NCBI GenBank assembly: GCA_034435375.1
Contig: DAOTXR010000077.1
Span: 62,001 to 126,000, forward strand
Length of the DNA stretch: 64,000 nucleotides
DNA from: DAOTXR01 sp034435375
GTDB taxonomy: Bacteria > Chloroflexota > Anaerolineae > Aggregatilineales > UBA3940
Reading direction: 5' to 3'
The translations under genes were made by a program, and so were the position numbers. The notes under the pieces are model-generated. The model was given only the letters and a program-made list of their open reading frames with translations, made no database searches and was not told where the DNA came from. This document shows, in pieces, positions 18,787 through 27,129 of this stretch. The number at the start of each line of letters is the position of its first letter. Position 1 is the stretch's first letter.

Positions 18787-19496
18787 GTATGCCGTCTGTC
18801 ATCGCCATTGACGGCCCGTCGGCGGCTGGCAAGACGACGCTGGCACTCCAGCTTGCGCGTCACCTGGGATATCTTTACTTCGACACTGGGGTGCTGTACC
18901 GTGCTGTGACGCTGGCAGCCTTGTGCCGTGGTATCGACTTGGCAGATGAGGCAGCTGTGGTAGCCATAGCTCAACAGCTTGACATCGATGTAGTGCCGCC
19001 GACAATAGCCGATGGGCGACCAGCCACTGTTTATATCGATGGTGAGGATGTGACCTGGCAAATTCGCGAGGCTGAGGTGGATGCCTACGTCTCGATCCCG
19101 TCGGCCTATGCCGGGGTGCGTGAGGCGCTGATGCATCAGCAGCGCCGAATTGCTGCCCGTGGGCGTGTGGTGATGGTCGGACGTGACATTGGGACGGTTG
19201 TGCTGCCCCGTGCTGACCTCAAATTATATCTGGTAGCTTCGGACCAGACACGCGCCCGTAGACGCTGGCAGGAATATCAGGCAGGCGGTATCACTGACAG
19301 CTATGAGGAAGTTCTGGCGGCCATGCGTGCCCGTGATGCGAAAGACAGCCAACGCGCGGTTGCTCCCCTGCGTCCAGCAGAGGATGCCATTGTGGTCGAT
19401 ACTACTCACATGGATGCCGTTCATGTGTTTGACCATGTGCTCAGGTTGATAGAGAAGAGGAACAGTGGCACGCAACTGCGGCCTCCCAAGAGGTGA
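18783..19496 (+). CDS. cmk: Cytidylate kinase
   Basis: A 237-residue CMP/dCMP kinase that makes CDP from CMP with ATP in the cytoplasm. P-loop GPSAAGKT at residues 11-18, LYFDTGVLYRAVT at the nucleotide site, VVMVGRDIGTVVLPRADLKLYL near 130-150, and RRWQEY with the lid region RRARDAKDSQRA-like (RARDAKDSQRAVAPL). Translationally coupled to rluB through the ATGA overlap and followed by plsC after 3 nt. The rluB-cmk-plsC order is common in bacteria. Confidence 0.97.
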   Translation: MSMPSVIAIDGPSAAGKTTLALQLARHLGYLYFDTGVLYRAVTLAALCRGIDLADEAAVVAIAQQLDIDVVPPTIADGRPATVYIDGEDVTWQIREAEVDAYVSIPSAYAGVREALMHQQRRIAARGRVVMVGRDIGTVVLPRADLKLYLVASDQTRARRRWQEYQAGGITDSYEEVLAAMRARDAKDSQRAVAPLRPAEDAIVVDTTHMDAVHVFDHVLRLIEKRNSGTQLRPPKR

Positions 19497-19499
19497 TGA

Positions 19500-20279
19500 A
19501 TGTTAGGAACAGGCCCGATTGTCCATGAAAAGATATACCACTGGCGGCGGAAGGTGTTCCGCTTTGGCATCTGGAACATTCTGTATCGGTTCTGGATCAA
19601 GTTGCACGTGGATGGTTGGGAGAACATACCCGCGGATGGGCCAGTGGTGATGATGGGCAACCACATCTCGATCCTCGATCCAGTGATCATGATCTCCTTC
19701 TACCCTGATCGCGACATTGTGCCTCTGGCCAAGATCGAGGCATTTGATCAGCCTCTGGTGCGCTACTTTGTCCATCATTGGGGAGCCATCTCAGTCAACC
19801 GGGGCGAAGCTGACCTGAAGGCGTTGAAGTCAGCGCTGGAGCACATCCGACAGGGCTATGTGGTGATGCTCTATGCCGAAGGTACCCGCAGCAAAACGGG
19901 CAAAATGATCGAGGGACAGGAGGGCAGCGCCTACTTGGCGCTCAAGACCGACGCTGCGGTGGTGCCGGTTGCGATCTGGGGCACACGGGGTTTCCCTGGC
20001 GACTGGGTCCGAGAGGTCCGGCGTGTTCACGTCTACATCCGCTTCGGCAAGCCATTCCACTTCCGACAGGAGGGGGAAAAGCTGCCACGTGAGCACTTCC
20101 GAGCCATGACCGATGAGGCGATGTATCGCATTGCCGAGCTTCTGCCAGCAGAGATGCGTGGCGTCTACAGCGATCTCTCGAAGGCGACCACTCACTACCT
20201 CGACTTCGACATTACCTGGCGGTCCGTCGAGCAGCGCATTCCGCGCCGTGTGCTGGGTTGCCAGGAGGTTCTAGGTTAG
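19500..20279 (+). CDS. plsC: 1-acyl-sn-glycerol-3-phosphate acyltransferase
   Basis: A 259-residue membrane-associated enzyme that acylates lysophosphatidic acid to phosphatidic acid. The HX4D catalytic motif is NHISILDP (H55, D60) and the glycerophosphate-binding motif is EGTRS at about 127-131. A hydrophobic start (FGIWNILYRFWI) probably anchors it. The ATG at 19500 follows AGGTG and lies 3 nt after the cmk stop; the DUF512 gene begins 1 nt after its stop, so the operon is very compact. Confidence 0.94.
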   Translation: MLGTGPIVHEKIYHWRRKVFRFGIWNILYRFWIKLHVDGWENIPADGPVVMMGNHISILDPVIMISFYPDRDIVPLAKIEAFDQPLVRYFVHHWGAISVNRGEADLKALKSALEHIRQGYVVMLYAEGTRSKTGKMIEGQEGSAYLALKTDAAVVPVAIWGTRGFPGDWVREVRRVHVYIRFGKPFHFRQEGEKLPREHFRAMTDEAMYRIAELLPAEMRGVYSDLSKATTHYLDFDITWRSVEQRIPRRVLGCQEVLG

Positions 20280-20280
20280 G

Positions 20281-21705
20281 TTGGCGGCTGAAAAGGAGAT
20301 GAGCGAGTCGCGCTCCAGGAGTCACGGCGGGCTGGTCAGCGCCGTCATGCCGGGCAGCCTGACCGCCAGTCTAGGGGTCCAGCCTGGTGATGTGTTGCTT
20401 GCGGTCAACGGCCAGCCAGTCGAAGATGTGATCGACGTGCACTATTACGCTGCGGAGTATGACGTCGAGCTTGTCCTGCGGCGTGGTGGCAAGGTGATCA
20501 CGCTCCGTGGTCGCCGTGAGGAGATGCAGCCGCTGGGGCTGGAATTTGAGCACCCGACATTTGACATCGATATCCGACGCTGCGATAACCTGTGTGAGTT
20601 CTGCTTTGTGCTTCAGATGGCTCCTCGCTTCCGGCGTACCTTGTATATCAAAGACGACGATTATCGTTACTCGTTTCTGTCTGGTCACTATGTGACCCTC
20701 ACTAACCTGGACAAACACGACGAATGGCGCATTGTCGAGCAGCACCTTAGCCCGCTGTACATCTCGGTGCACGCCACCGATCTTGACCTGCGCCGCAAGT
20801 GCCTGCGAAACCCAGATGCACCTGACATTCTGAAGCAGCTTCAATGGCTGGCTGAGGCAGGGATCGAGGTCCACACGCAGATCGTTGTGATACCTGGCCT
20901 GAACGATGGCCCACACTTGGAGAAGTCGGTGCGCGATCTGATAGCACTGTATCCCGGTGTGCTGACGGTCAGTGTGGTGCCAGTGGGGCTGACCAAATAT
21001 CACAAATATGGGATGCGTACCAACACCCGCGCCGAGGCCGAAACGATCCTGGATGCCTGTCATGCCTGGCAGGCAGAGTGTCGGGCACGGCTTGGCGTCA
21101 ATTTCGTCTATCCCACCGACGAGTGGTATTTGACCACCGGGCGGCCCATTCCGCCGCTGGAAGCTTATGATGGTTTTGACCTGCGTGAGAATGGGCTGGG
21201 GATGGTGCGCGCCTTTCTGAACGAGTGGGCTGAAGCCCAGGCTGAGCTAGGCGCACCAGCGCAGATCGGGCGATTGACGTTAGCCACGGCCATGCTCTTT
21301 GCGCCCGTTTTGGCCTCTCACGCGAGTGAGCTTGCAGCTAGAAGCGGTATCCAGGCAGAGGTTATCCCCGTGGCCAACCGCCGGTTGGGGGAGACGATCA
21401 CCGTAGCTGGGCTGCTCATGGGTGAGGACGTGATCGAACAGCTTGGTGAGCATGACCTGGGCGATGTGGTTGTTCTGCCGCGTGTCATGTTCGATCATCC
21501 AGATGGCGTCAGCCTGGATGATCGATCTCCACTGGACATCGCGAGCGCTCTGGGCAAGCCAGTGGCACTGGCTGACCTTATGGGCGACTTGGTGGATGTC
21601 ATCCAGGGACGGCCCGCATTGTACTTCCACCCGTCTGGCCAACGAGTTGTGACACCGAGAGCTATCCAGCGCAGCGGTGGAGGAGCGGTCGAGAAGTATC
21701 TGTAG
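20281..21705 (+). CDS. DUF512 protein with PDZ and radical-SAM-like domains
   Basis: A 474-residue protein of the TIGR03279/DUF512 family. A PDZ-like domain covers residues 15-80 (GSLTASLGVQPGDVLLAVNGQPV). A radical-SAM-like barrel follows with the cluster motif CDNLCEFCFV (CxxxCxxC) near 101-108, and the DUF512 domain fills the C-terminal 250 residues. The biochemical role is unknown; the gene often lies near der or plsC-type genes in other bacteria. The start is TTG at 20281; the ATG at 20299 has its AAGGAG too close. It lies 1 nt after plsC. Confidence 0.85.
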   Translation: MAAEKEMSESRSRSHGGLVSAVMPGSLTASLGVQPGDVLLAVNGQPVEDVIDVHYYAAEYDVELVLRRGGKVITLRGRREEMQPLGLEFEHPTFDIDIRRCDNLCEFCFVLQMAPRFRRTLYIKDDDYRYSFLSGHYVTLTNLDKHDEWRIVEQHLSPLYISVHATDLDLRRKCLRNPDAPDILKQLQWLAEAGIEVHTQIVVIPGLNDGPHLEKSVRDLIALYPGVLTVSVVPVGLTKYHKYGMRTNTRAEAETILDACHAWQAECRARLGVNFVYPTDEWYLTTGRPIPPLEAYDGFDLRENGLGMVRAFLNEWAEAQAELGAPAQIGRLTLATAMLFAPVLASHASELAARSGIQAEVIPVANRRLGETITVAGLLMGEDVIEQLGEHDLGDVVVLPRVMFDHPDGVSLDDRSPLDIASALGKPVALADLMGDLVDVIQGRPALYFHPSGQRVVTPRAIQRSGGGAVEKYL

Positions 21706-21738
21706 CGAGGCGAAGCCTCCTGGGGCAGGGGAGCAATC

Positions 21739-23088
21739 ATGAGTGCTGAGAATGTGCCTTCGCGTTGTAAGCAGTTTGCGGCATGGACCTGTTTGGTGGC
21801 TGCTCTGGCAAGTGGAGGGCTGATCACAGGATGTTCTGCGCCTGGTTCCACAGTCGCCGCCCCTTCTCCTTTCCCGACTTTACTGGCCGCTACTCCAACC
21901 CCGCGCCAGTCCGGTGAGCCAGCTGAGTGTTTTGACGACCCTTATGGTTGTGCCGTTATCCCTCCTGGGGACACGATCAAAATTGGCATGGCCGGTCCCA
22001 TGTCTGGTCCTTATGCGCAGTTCGGTCTGGACATCGCGGATGCGGGCCGTCTGGCAGTGGAGGACTTTGGCACTTACCTGGGGTGGTTGTTTGAACTGGA
22101 GACGGTAGATACTCGGGCTGATCCCGTCATAGCTGAGCTTGTGGCCAGTCAGTGGGCCGGCGACCCAACTGTCGTTGGGGTGGCGGGGCACATTTTCTCT
22201 GGTGAGACCCGCGCGGCGATTCCCATCTACGAAGATCATGGCATCCCCATGCTATCTCCCTCAGCCACTAACCCCGACCTGGTACGCCTCGGCTCATCGG
22301 TGTTTAACCGCGTGGCCTTCACCGATGTGGTTCAGGCTCGCTACGCTGCTGACTACTTGTTTGGCCAACTCAGGGTATCGACACTGGCCGTGGTGGATGA
22401 TGGGGAGGAGTACGGCAGCGCACTGGCCCTTATGGTGGCAGATAGCTTTGAGCGGCTCGGTGGGCAGATTGTTGCCAGGGCGACCCTTGCATCTGGTGCT
22501 CCTGATATGGCTGCTCAACTGAAGGCGATCCTATCAACCAACCCGCAGGCGATCTACTATGGTGGCTACGACGATGTGGCCATTCAGATCGTCAACGGAA
22601 TCGCATCGCTCCAGCAGGAAGCAGCCGCAACTCAGGCTGCAACATCGCAGGCGACTCCAACACCTGCACCTGCAGTGATTTTCTTCGGGTGTGATGGCAC
22701 ATTTGGCCAAAACTTCCTGGACTCCACTGGCGCAAACGGCGAGGGCGCTTACGCTACCTCGTTGATCCCGCCTGACTCGGAAGCCAAATCTCGGTTTGAT
22801 GCCCACTATCTGGAACGTTACGGTGTAGAGGCTGGAACGCGATCCCCATACACGTGGCATGGCTATGACGCTGTCTCGGCGCTGATCTACGCCGCCAAGC
22901 GTGTAGCTATCGTTGGCCGGGATGGCAACCTCTATGTTCCGCGCGGCGCGCTGGTCCATGAGGTGCGTAACCTGCGTGACTATCCTGGGTTGAGCGGGAT
23001 CATGACCTGTGACGAGGTCGGTGAGTGTAGCACTACAGGGCCGTCATTTTACGTGATCCGGCAAGGACAGTGGGTCCCTGCGCCATGA
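21739..23088 (+). CDS. ABC-transporter substrate-binding lipoprotein, branched-chain amino acid type
   Basis: A 449-residue type I periplasmic binding protein of the LivJ/LivK class. Residues 1-31 form a lipoprotein signal peptide with the lipobox ITGC (Cys32). A PTPRQSGEP-like linker follows. The core shows IKIGMAGPMSGPYAQFG, VGVAGHIFSGETRAAIPIYE and LSPSATNPDL, which are family motifs for ligand contact. It binds an amino acid or small amide outside the membrane. No permease or ATPase genes are near, so it is an orphan or a receptor for a distant transporter. It carries an unusual insertion of ATQAATSQATPTPAP near residue 300. Confidence 0.88.
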   Translation: MSAENVPSRCKQFAAWTCLVAALASGGLITGCSAPGSTVAAPSPFPTLLAATPTPRQSGEPAECFDDPYGCAVIPPGDTIKIGMAGPMSGPYAQFGLDIADAGRLAVEDFGTYLGWLFELETVDTRADPVIAELVASQWAGDPTVVGVAGHIFSGETRAAIPIYEDHGIPMLSPSATNPDLVRLGSSVFNRVAFTDVVQARYAADYLFGQLRVSTLAVVDDGEEYGSALALMVADSFERLGGQIVARATLASGAPDMAAQLKAILSTNPQAIYYGGYDDVAIQIVNGIASLQQEAAATQAATSQATPTPAPAVIFFGCDGTFGQNFLDSTGANGEGAYATSLIPPDSEAKSRFDAHYLERYGVEAGTRSPYTWHGYDAVSALIYAAKRVAIVGRDGNLYVPRGALVHEVRNLRDYPGLSGIMTCDEVGECSTTGPSFYVIRQGQWVPAP

Positions 23089-23122
23089 GATTGGCATAGG
23101 TGCGGAATCGTCGGAATGTTGA

Positions 23123-23128
23123 TATACT
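23123..23128 (+). promoter_or_regulatory. Candidate -10 box for glmS
   Basis: TATACT at 23123-23128 lies about 70 nt before the ribozyme cleavage site. No good -35 is present at normal spacing (TTGGCA at 23091 is too far). Confidence 0.3.
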
Positions 23129-23196
23129 CCTGCCGCCAATGTCTATGTTTAAGGAGGTGTCTATCGACACAAGCAGATCATTGCAAGGGGAAAGCC

Positions 23197-23409
23197 AGCG
23201 CATGGACCTGATCGGCAGCACACGGTCAGGTTGACGAGGAGGCGGTTGCCCATCGCGAGGTGGGCTTAAGAGGTGATCGGCCAGAGGCGTCACCTCGAAA
23301 ATCGAGAGTTCAGCGGATGCCGCCCGGACGTGCTACCGTCCGTGTCTTTTCCCCCAACTTATGGGCTGGCACGGCAAAAGCGCAGGGCAACCTGCGCCAC
23401 AAGCGGGCC
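23197..23409 (+). ncRNA. glmS ribozyme (glucosamine-6-phosphate riboswitch), with an enlarged core loop
   Basis: The leader of glmS carries the glmS ribozyme, which cuts its own mRNA when glucosamine 6-phosphate binds. The cleavage site is A23197/G23198 in CCAGCGCATGGA. The P2 helix is ACCTGA (23206-23211) with TCAGGT (23226-23231). Directly after it is the conserved GGTTGACGAGG core, then GGCGG (23241-23245) pairing with CCGCC (23320-23324), and between them ATCGAGAG and CAGCGGATGCC, as in known members. A 3' hairpin GGACG/CGTCC (23326-23341) follows, then a P4/P4.1 arm: GCGCAGG, GCAA loop and CCTGCGC at 23380-23397, flanked by GGCAAAA and CACAA. Unusually, about 50 nt with two extra hairpins (23248-23265 and 23271-23295) are inserted where others have only a few bases. 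The gene downstream is glmS, as expected. Confidence 0.88.
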
Positions 23410-23539
23410 GCTCGTAGCATTATGTTCCGATAGCTCAAACAAACTCAGACCGTGACGTCGGTGTCACTACGTCAGTGAGATGTCAGGCCACTGCGGGTGT
23501 TCCGACGACGCTCTATTGCGAAAGGATCGAGAGTCCTCT

Positions 23540-25384
23540 ATGTGTGGTATCGTAGGCTATGTAGGCCCGCGTGATGCAACCCCGATCATTCTGGATGGCC
23601 TGAAGCGTCTTGAGTATCGTGGTTACGATTCGGCGGGATTGGCTGTCTTGGAAGATGGGCATATCGAGGTACGCCGCAATGCGGGGAAGCTGTCGGTGCT
23701 GGAACAACTTGTCCGTGAGCGGCCGGTCAGTGGACACCTGGGAGTAGGTCACACTCGCTGGGCTACCCACGGTGCACCCAGCGAGCGTAATGCACATCCA
23801 CACACTGGCATGACGGGTGATGTGGTCGTGGTGCATAACGGCATCGTCGAGAACTTCCTTGATCTGCGGGCCGAGCTCCAGGCGGAAGGTGTGTTGTTCA
23901 GGAGCGACACCGACACCGAAACTATCGTTCACTTGATCGAACGCTACTTAGCCACAGGCTGCACATTGGAAGAAGCGGCCTTGGAGTCTTTCCGGCTGCT
24001 CAAGGGCGCACAGGCCATTGTCACCTTCTGCCGCCACGAGCCAGACAAGTTGGTAGCGTGCCGCATTGGGAATGCGGGTGGTGTAGCGATTGGGGTCGGA
24101 CAGGGCGAGATGTTTGTCGCTTCGGACATCCCAGCCATCCTAGAACACACCCGCGCGATGATCTTCCTCGAAAGCCGCGAAGTGGCAACGATCACGTCAG
24201 ATGCCTGCACAGTTCGTAGCCTTGATAATGCCCAAGTGGTGACACATCCGATTCATAGCATCCCCTGGGATCCGGTGAGTGCGGCTAAGGGCGAATTCAA
24301 GCATTTCATGCAGAAGGAGATCTTCGAACAGCCCCGCGCTGTGACCGACACCATTCGTGGGCGCGTGGATTTTGAGCGACAGCAGATCTGCCTCCCGGAA
24401 CTGGCCCTGGATGCTGGGCGGGCTAGGGAGATCGAGCGGATCGTGATCGTGGCGTGTGGCACGTCGTACTACGCCGGGCTAGTCGGCAAGGCTCTGATCG
24501 AGCGCATTGCGCGGATCCCGGTGGAGGTGGCTATTGGCTCAGAGTTTCGCTATGCCGATCCGATCTTGAGCGATCGCACAGCGGTGCTGGCGCTTAGCCA
24601 GTCCGGTGAGACAGTCGATACGCTGGCGGCGATGGAAGAGGCGCGCGAGAAGGGCGCAACGCTGTGGAGCATCGTCAACGTGATCGGCAGCCAGGCGATG
24701 CGCATCGCTGATGGGTACATCGCTATGCAGGCCGGACCGGAGATCGGCGTGGCGAGCACCAAAGCGTTTACTGCGTCGATTGTTGACCAGTACTTGCTAG
24801 CCTGCTATTTGTCCCAACTGCGTGGCAGTCAGGACGCTACAGCGCTGCGGCGGACCATTGCCGATCTGGCGAGGCTGCCGGATCTGATTGGTTCGGTCCT
24901 GGATCGCGATGACGAGATCCGCGTGTTAGCGAACCGCTTCTATACCTGCACCAACTTTCTGTATCTAGGGAGGGGCGTCAACTATCCCATCGCGCTGGAA
25001 GGGGCGCTCAAGCTCAAGGAGATCAGTTATATTCACGCCGAAGGCTATCCTGCCGGTGAGATGAAACATGGCCCCATCGCCTTGATCGACGAGCATATGC
25101 CGGTGCTGGCAATTGCCGTGCGGGACCGCGTGTACGACAAGATGCTGTCGCAGGTAGAGCAGGCCAAGGCGCGTGGTGGGATTGTAATCGCGTTGGCCAC
25201 CGTGGGTGACGAGACTATCGCTCGCAAGGCTGACTATGTGATCTCCGTTCCGGAGATGCCAGAACTGCTTGCGCCAGTGGTCAATGTGGTGCCGTTGCAG
25301 TTGTTCGCCTATCATATTGCGGTGCGGCGCGGTGCAGATGTGGATCAGCCACGCAACTTAGCGAAAAGCGTGACAGTGGAGTAG
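23540..25384 (+). CDS. glmS: Glutamine-fructose-6-phosphate aminotransferase (isomerizing)
   Basis: A 614-residue enzyme making glucosamine 6-phosphate from fructose 6-phosphate and glutamine, the entry step to UDP-GlcNAc and peptidoglycan. The start must be ATG 23540, because removal of Met exposes the nucleophilic Cys of MCGIVGYVG. The N-terminal glutaminase (1-240) shows GHTRWATHG and GIVENF; two SIS domains follow with CGTSYYAGL, LSQSGETVDT and GEMKHGPIALID; the C-terminus ends AKSVTVE as in the family. AAAGGA precedes the ATG. Expression is governed by the ribozyme in its 5' leader. It stands alone between LivJ and a convergent zinc-ribbon gene. Confidence 0.98.
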   Translation: MCGIVGYVGPRDATPIILDGLKRLEYRGYDSAGLAVLEDGHIEVRRNAGKLSVLEQLVRERPVSGHLGVGHTRWATHGAPSERNAHPHTGMTGDVVVVHNGIVENFLDLRAELQAEGVLFRSDTDTETIVHLIERYLATGCTLEEAALESFRLLKGAQAIVTFCRHEPDKLVACRIGNAGGVAIGVGQGEMFVASDIPAILEHTRAMIFLESREVATITSDACTVRSLDNAQVVTHPIHSIPWDPVSAAKGEFKHFMQKEIFEQPRAVTDTIRGRVDFERQQICLPELALDAGRAREIERIVIVACGTSYYAGLVGKALIERIARIPVEVAIGSEFRYADPILSDRTAVLALSQSGETVDTLAAMEEAREKGATLWSIVNVIGSQAMRIADGYIAMQAGPEIGVASTKAFTASIVDQYLLACYLSQLRGSQDATALRRTIADLARLPDLIGSVLDRDDEIRVLANRFYTCTNFLYLGRGVNYPIALEGALKLKEISYIHAEGYPAGEMKHGPIALIDEHMPVLAIAVRDRVYDKMLSQVEQAKARGGIVIALATVGDETIARKADYVISVPEMPELLAPVVNVVPLQLFAYHIAVRRGADVDQPRNLAKSVTVE

Positions 25385-25424
25385 GCCGTCTCAGGAGAAT
25401 CCTGCCAACGTCAATATGGCCACA

Positions 25425-25484
25425 ATACAACTCTGACTCGCTTAAGAGCTGTATCGTGGCTAGCTTATTTTGCGGAGTTAGCCA
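25425..25484. other. Two hairpins between glmS and the convergent zinc-ribbon gene
   Basis: ATACAACTC (25425-25433) can pair with GAGCTGTAT (25446-25454) with one mismatch, and TGGCTA (25457-25462) with TAGCCA (25479-25484). Neither is followed by a clear T-run on either strand, so they are only weak terminator candidates. Confidence 0.25.
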
Positions 25485-25516
25485 TATCCTGCGTGGTTGT
25501 CAGGGGGGTGTGCCTG

Positions 25517-26071
25517 TTAAGGTGCAGGCGCTGAAGCAAGCAACAACGCAAGGACAATGCCTCCGATTCCCAGCACGGCCAACATGACTCCGACGACGAT
25601 CAGCAGCTTGCGCTGCTGTTTCTGGGCCTCGATACGCATTGCCGCCAGCCGTGCCAGTCGTTCCTGTTCTTCGGCCTGAAGCCGTTCGCGCTGCTCGTGC
25701 ATGTAGATCAGGTCGGATTGTTTGCTGGCCACCAGTCGTTCACTGCGGACGAGAGCGGCTTCGTCGGTGCGCTCATACAGCCGGGTTGCAATCGAGGTCA
25801 CGGTGTCGAGCGGCTCCGCGCAGTTCTCACAGTGATCGGTGCCTGGCGGATTGATGTGAGTACACACTGGGCATTGCTTGCCTAATAACAGACCACACTT
25901 CATGCAACGTAGCGCCTGTGGTGGGTTCGTTGTGCCGCACACCCGGCACTGAATCTCCTCACGAGGTGAGGCGTAGTGAGAGCCGCACGAGTCGCAGATC
26001 AGATTCCCTTCGGCATCGTGTTTGAAGTTGCTGGAGCCACACGAGGGACATACAATGCGTCGGATGCTCAT
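25517..26071 (-). CDS. Zinc-ribbon membrane-anchored protein of unknown function
   Basis: A 184-residue protein with three cysteine-rich ribbons: CPSCG..CDSCG (residues 8-30), CRVCG..CMKCG (about 42-60) and CPVCTH..CENCA (about 66-84). A charged, likely coiled-coil region with many Glu, Gln and Arg (about 95-150, YMHEQRERLQAEEQERL) leads to one C-terminal membrane helix (about 155-180). The ribbons would face the cytoplasm as a tail-anchored protein. No enzyme motif is visible. ATG 26071 is preceded by GGAGGA at the ideal distance, so the upstream part of the open frame is ignored. Divergent from the DUF4870 gene; no function is assigned. Confidence 0.75.
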   Translation of the reverse strand: MSIRRIVCPSCGSSNFKHDAEGNLICDSCGSHYASPREEIQCRVCGTTNPPQALRCMKCGLLLGKQCPVCTHINPPGTDHCENCAEPLDTVTSIATRLYERTDEAALVRSERLVASKQSDLIYMHEQRERLQAEEQERLARLAAMRIEAQKQQRKLLIVVGVMLAVLGIGGIVLALLLASAPAP

Positions 26072-26207
26072 ATTGTTTCCTCCGCTTAGATAGGGAGTTT
26101 GTCCCAGTATACCCGTGAACCTGCCCGGCAGAAAAGCCGTCTGCAACTCTGCACTAGATAGTACGTACATAGTGTTATGAAGCCACACAGATCGCGTGGA
26201 GTGTAAC

Positions 26208-26738
26208 ATGAGCCAACTTGAGCGCATCCCGGTTGTAAAGCCAGAGACAACTTCCGAAGAGCGTACCTGGGCCGCCTTAGCGCACATCAGCACGGTGCTG
26301 ACCATTCTCGTGGCGCTCGGAACGGCGGGGATTGGCGGCCTGTTGTTCGTCTTCCTGCCGCTGATCGTCTATCTGATGTACAAGGACAAGTCTAGCTATG
26401 TAGCCTACCACGCAGCTCAGGCATTTGCTCTCCAGGTGCTGGCAGCGATCGGCTTCTTCGGCGCGATCCTGGCCGTTGTGTTTGCACTGGTCATAGTGTG
26501 GGTGATCATTGGCCTGTTGAGTGTGATCTTGATCGGTCTGATCCTGATTCCGGTAGGAGTCCTGCTGACTGTCGTATTGGTGCTCGCTCTGGTGGCTGCT
26601 CCTTTCGTCGTTATGGGCTTCTCTATTGCAGCTACCGCCCAGACAGCCAGCGGTATCAACTACCGCTACCCCTACGTAGGGCAGTGGGTGGCCGATTGGC
26701 TGGCACGCAGTATGGATGAAGCTCCGCCGATGGTCTGA
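26208..26738 (+). CDS. DUF4870-like membrane protein
   Basis: A 176-residue protein matching the DUF4870 layout: an N-terminal SEERTWAALAHIS segment, helices at about 20-45, then VAYHAAQAF, and further hydrophobic helices to about residue 145. The AALAH and YHAAQA motifs are typical of this family. Function is unknown; it may affect envelope physiology. GTGGAG lies 6 nt before the ATG at 26208; a GTG at 26196 is a weaker start. A strong terminator follows. Confidence 0.75.
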   Translation: MSQLERIPVVKPETTSEERTWAALAHISTVLTILVALGTAGIGGLLFVFLPLIVYLMYKDKSSYVAYHAAQAFALQVLAAIGFFGAILAVVFALVIVWVIIGLLSVILIGLILIPVGVLLTVVLVLALVAAPFVVMGFSIAATAQTASGINYRYPYVGQWVADWLARSMDEAPPMV

Positions 26739-26810
26739 TCGCATACCGCCCCCGGTAGAGTGTGGTGTGGGGACGGTGTGCCTGACTATCCCCACACCTC
26801 TCTTGCAGAT

Positions 26811-26848
26811 GGGACAGCCCTGCAACTACAGGGCTGTCCCGCGTTTTT
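26811..26848 (+). terminator. Strong Rho-independent terminator after the DUF4870 gene
   Basis: A perfect 12-bp stem, GGGACAGCCCTG (26811-26822) with CAGGGCTGTCCC (26829-26840), a 6-nt loop, and then GCG and five T's. An additional 9-bp inverted repeat, GTGTGGGGA (26765-26773) with TCCCCACAC (26789-26797), lies just upstream. Confidence 0.9.
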
Positions 26849-27018
26849 GCCTAACATCGCCCCACTCGGCGGCTGATGGGTAGCTTCACCTTCGTGGAGC
26901 AGGTATAGCAGCAAAGGGCGACCATCTCCCTGACTCTGCTTCGCTGTCTGTCGGGTGCGTTTCAGGTGGGTCTGCACCACCCCAAACATGAAACACGTCC
27001 CCATCCCCTGCCAGCCGA
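26849..27018. other. Gene-free stretch before the alpha-glucan cluster
   Basis: No supported gene or RNA is seen here. Only the terminator to its left and a promoter candidate to its right give it structure. Confidence 0.4.
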
Positions 27019-27069
27019 TTTAGTTTTCTCAGAACCTGTGCTAGAATTGTGCAGGGTGGGGTTCCACCC
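27019..27069 (+). promoter_or_regulatory. Candidate promoter for the alpha-glucan cluster, with leader hairpin
   Basis: TTTAGT (27019-27024) and TAGAAT (27042-27047) are 17 bp apart. A 6-bp hairpin, GGGTGG with CCACCC (27054-27069), would lie at the 5' end of the mRNA. No earlier gene would drive the operon. Confidence 0.4.
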
Positions 27070-27129
27070 AAGGGGTGAGACGACGTCCAAACTAGAGAAC
27101 CAGACAGAACCAGAAAGAAGGCTGCATAG

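Noticed and set aside
23480..23539. Possible N-terminal extension of GlmS
   Set aside because: GlmS needs Cys directly after the initiator Met, so the start must be 23540.
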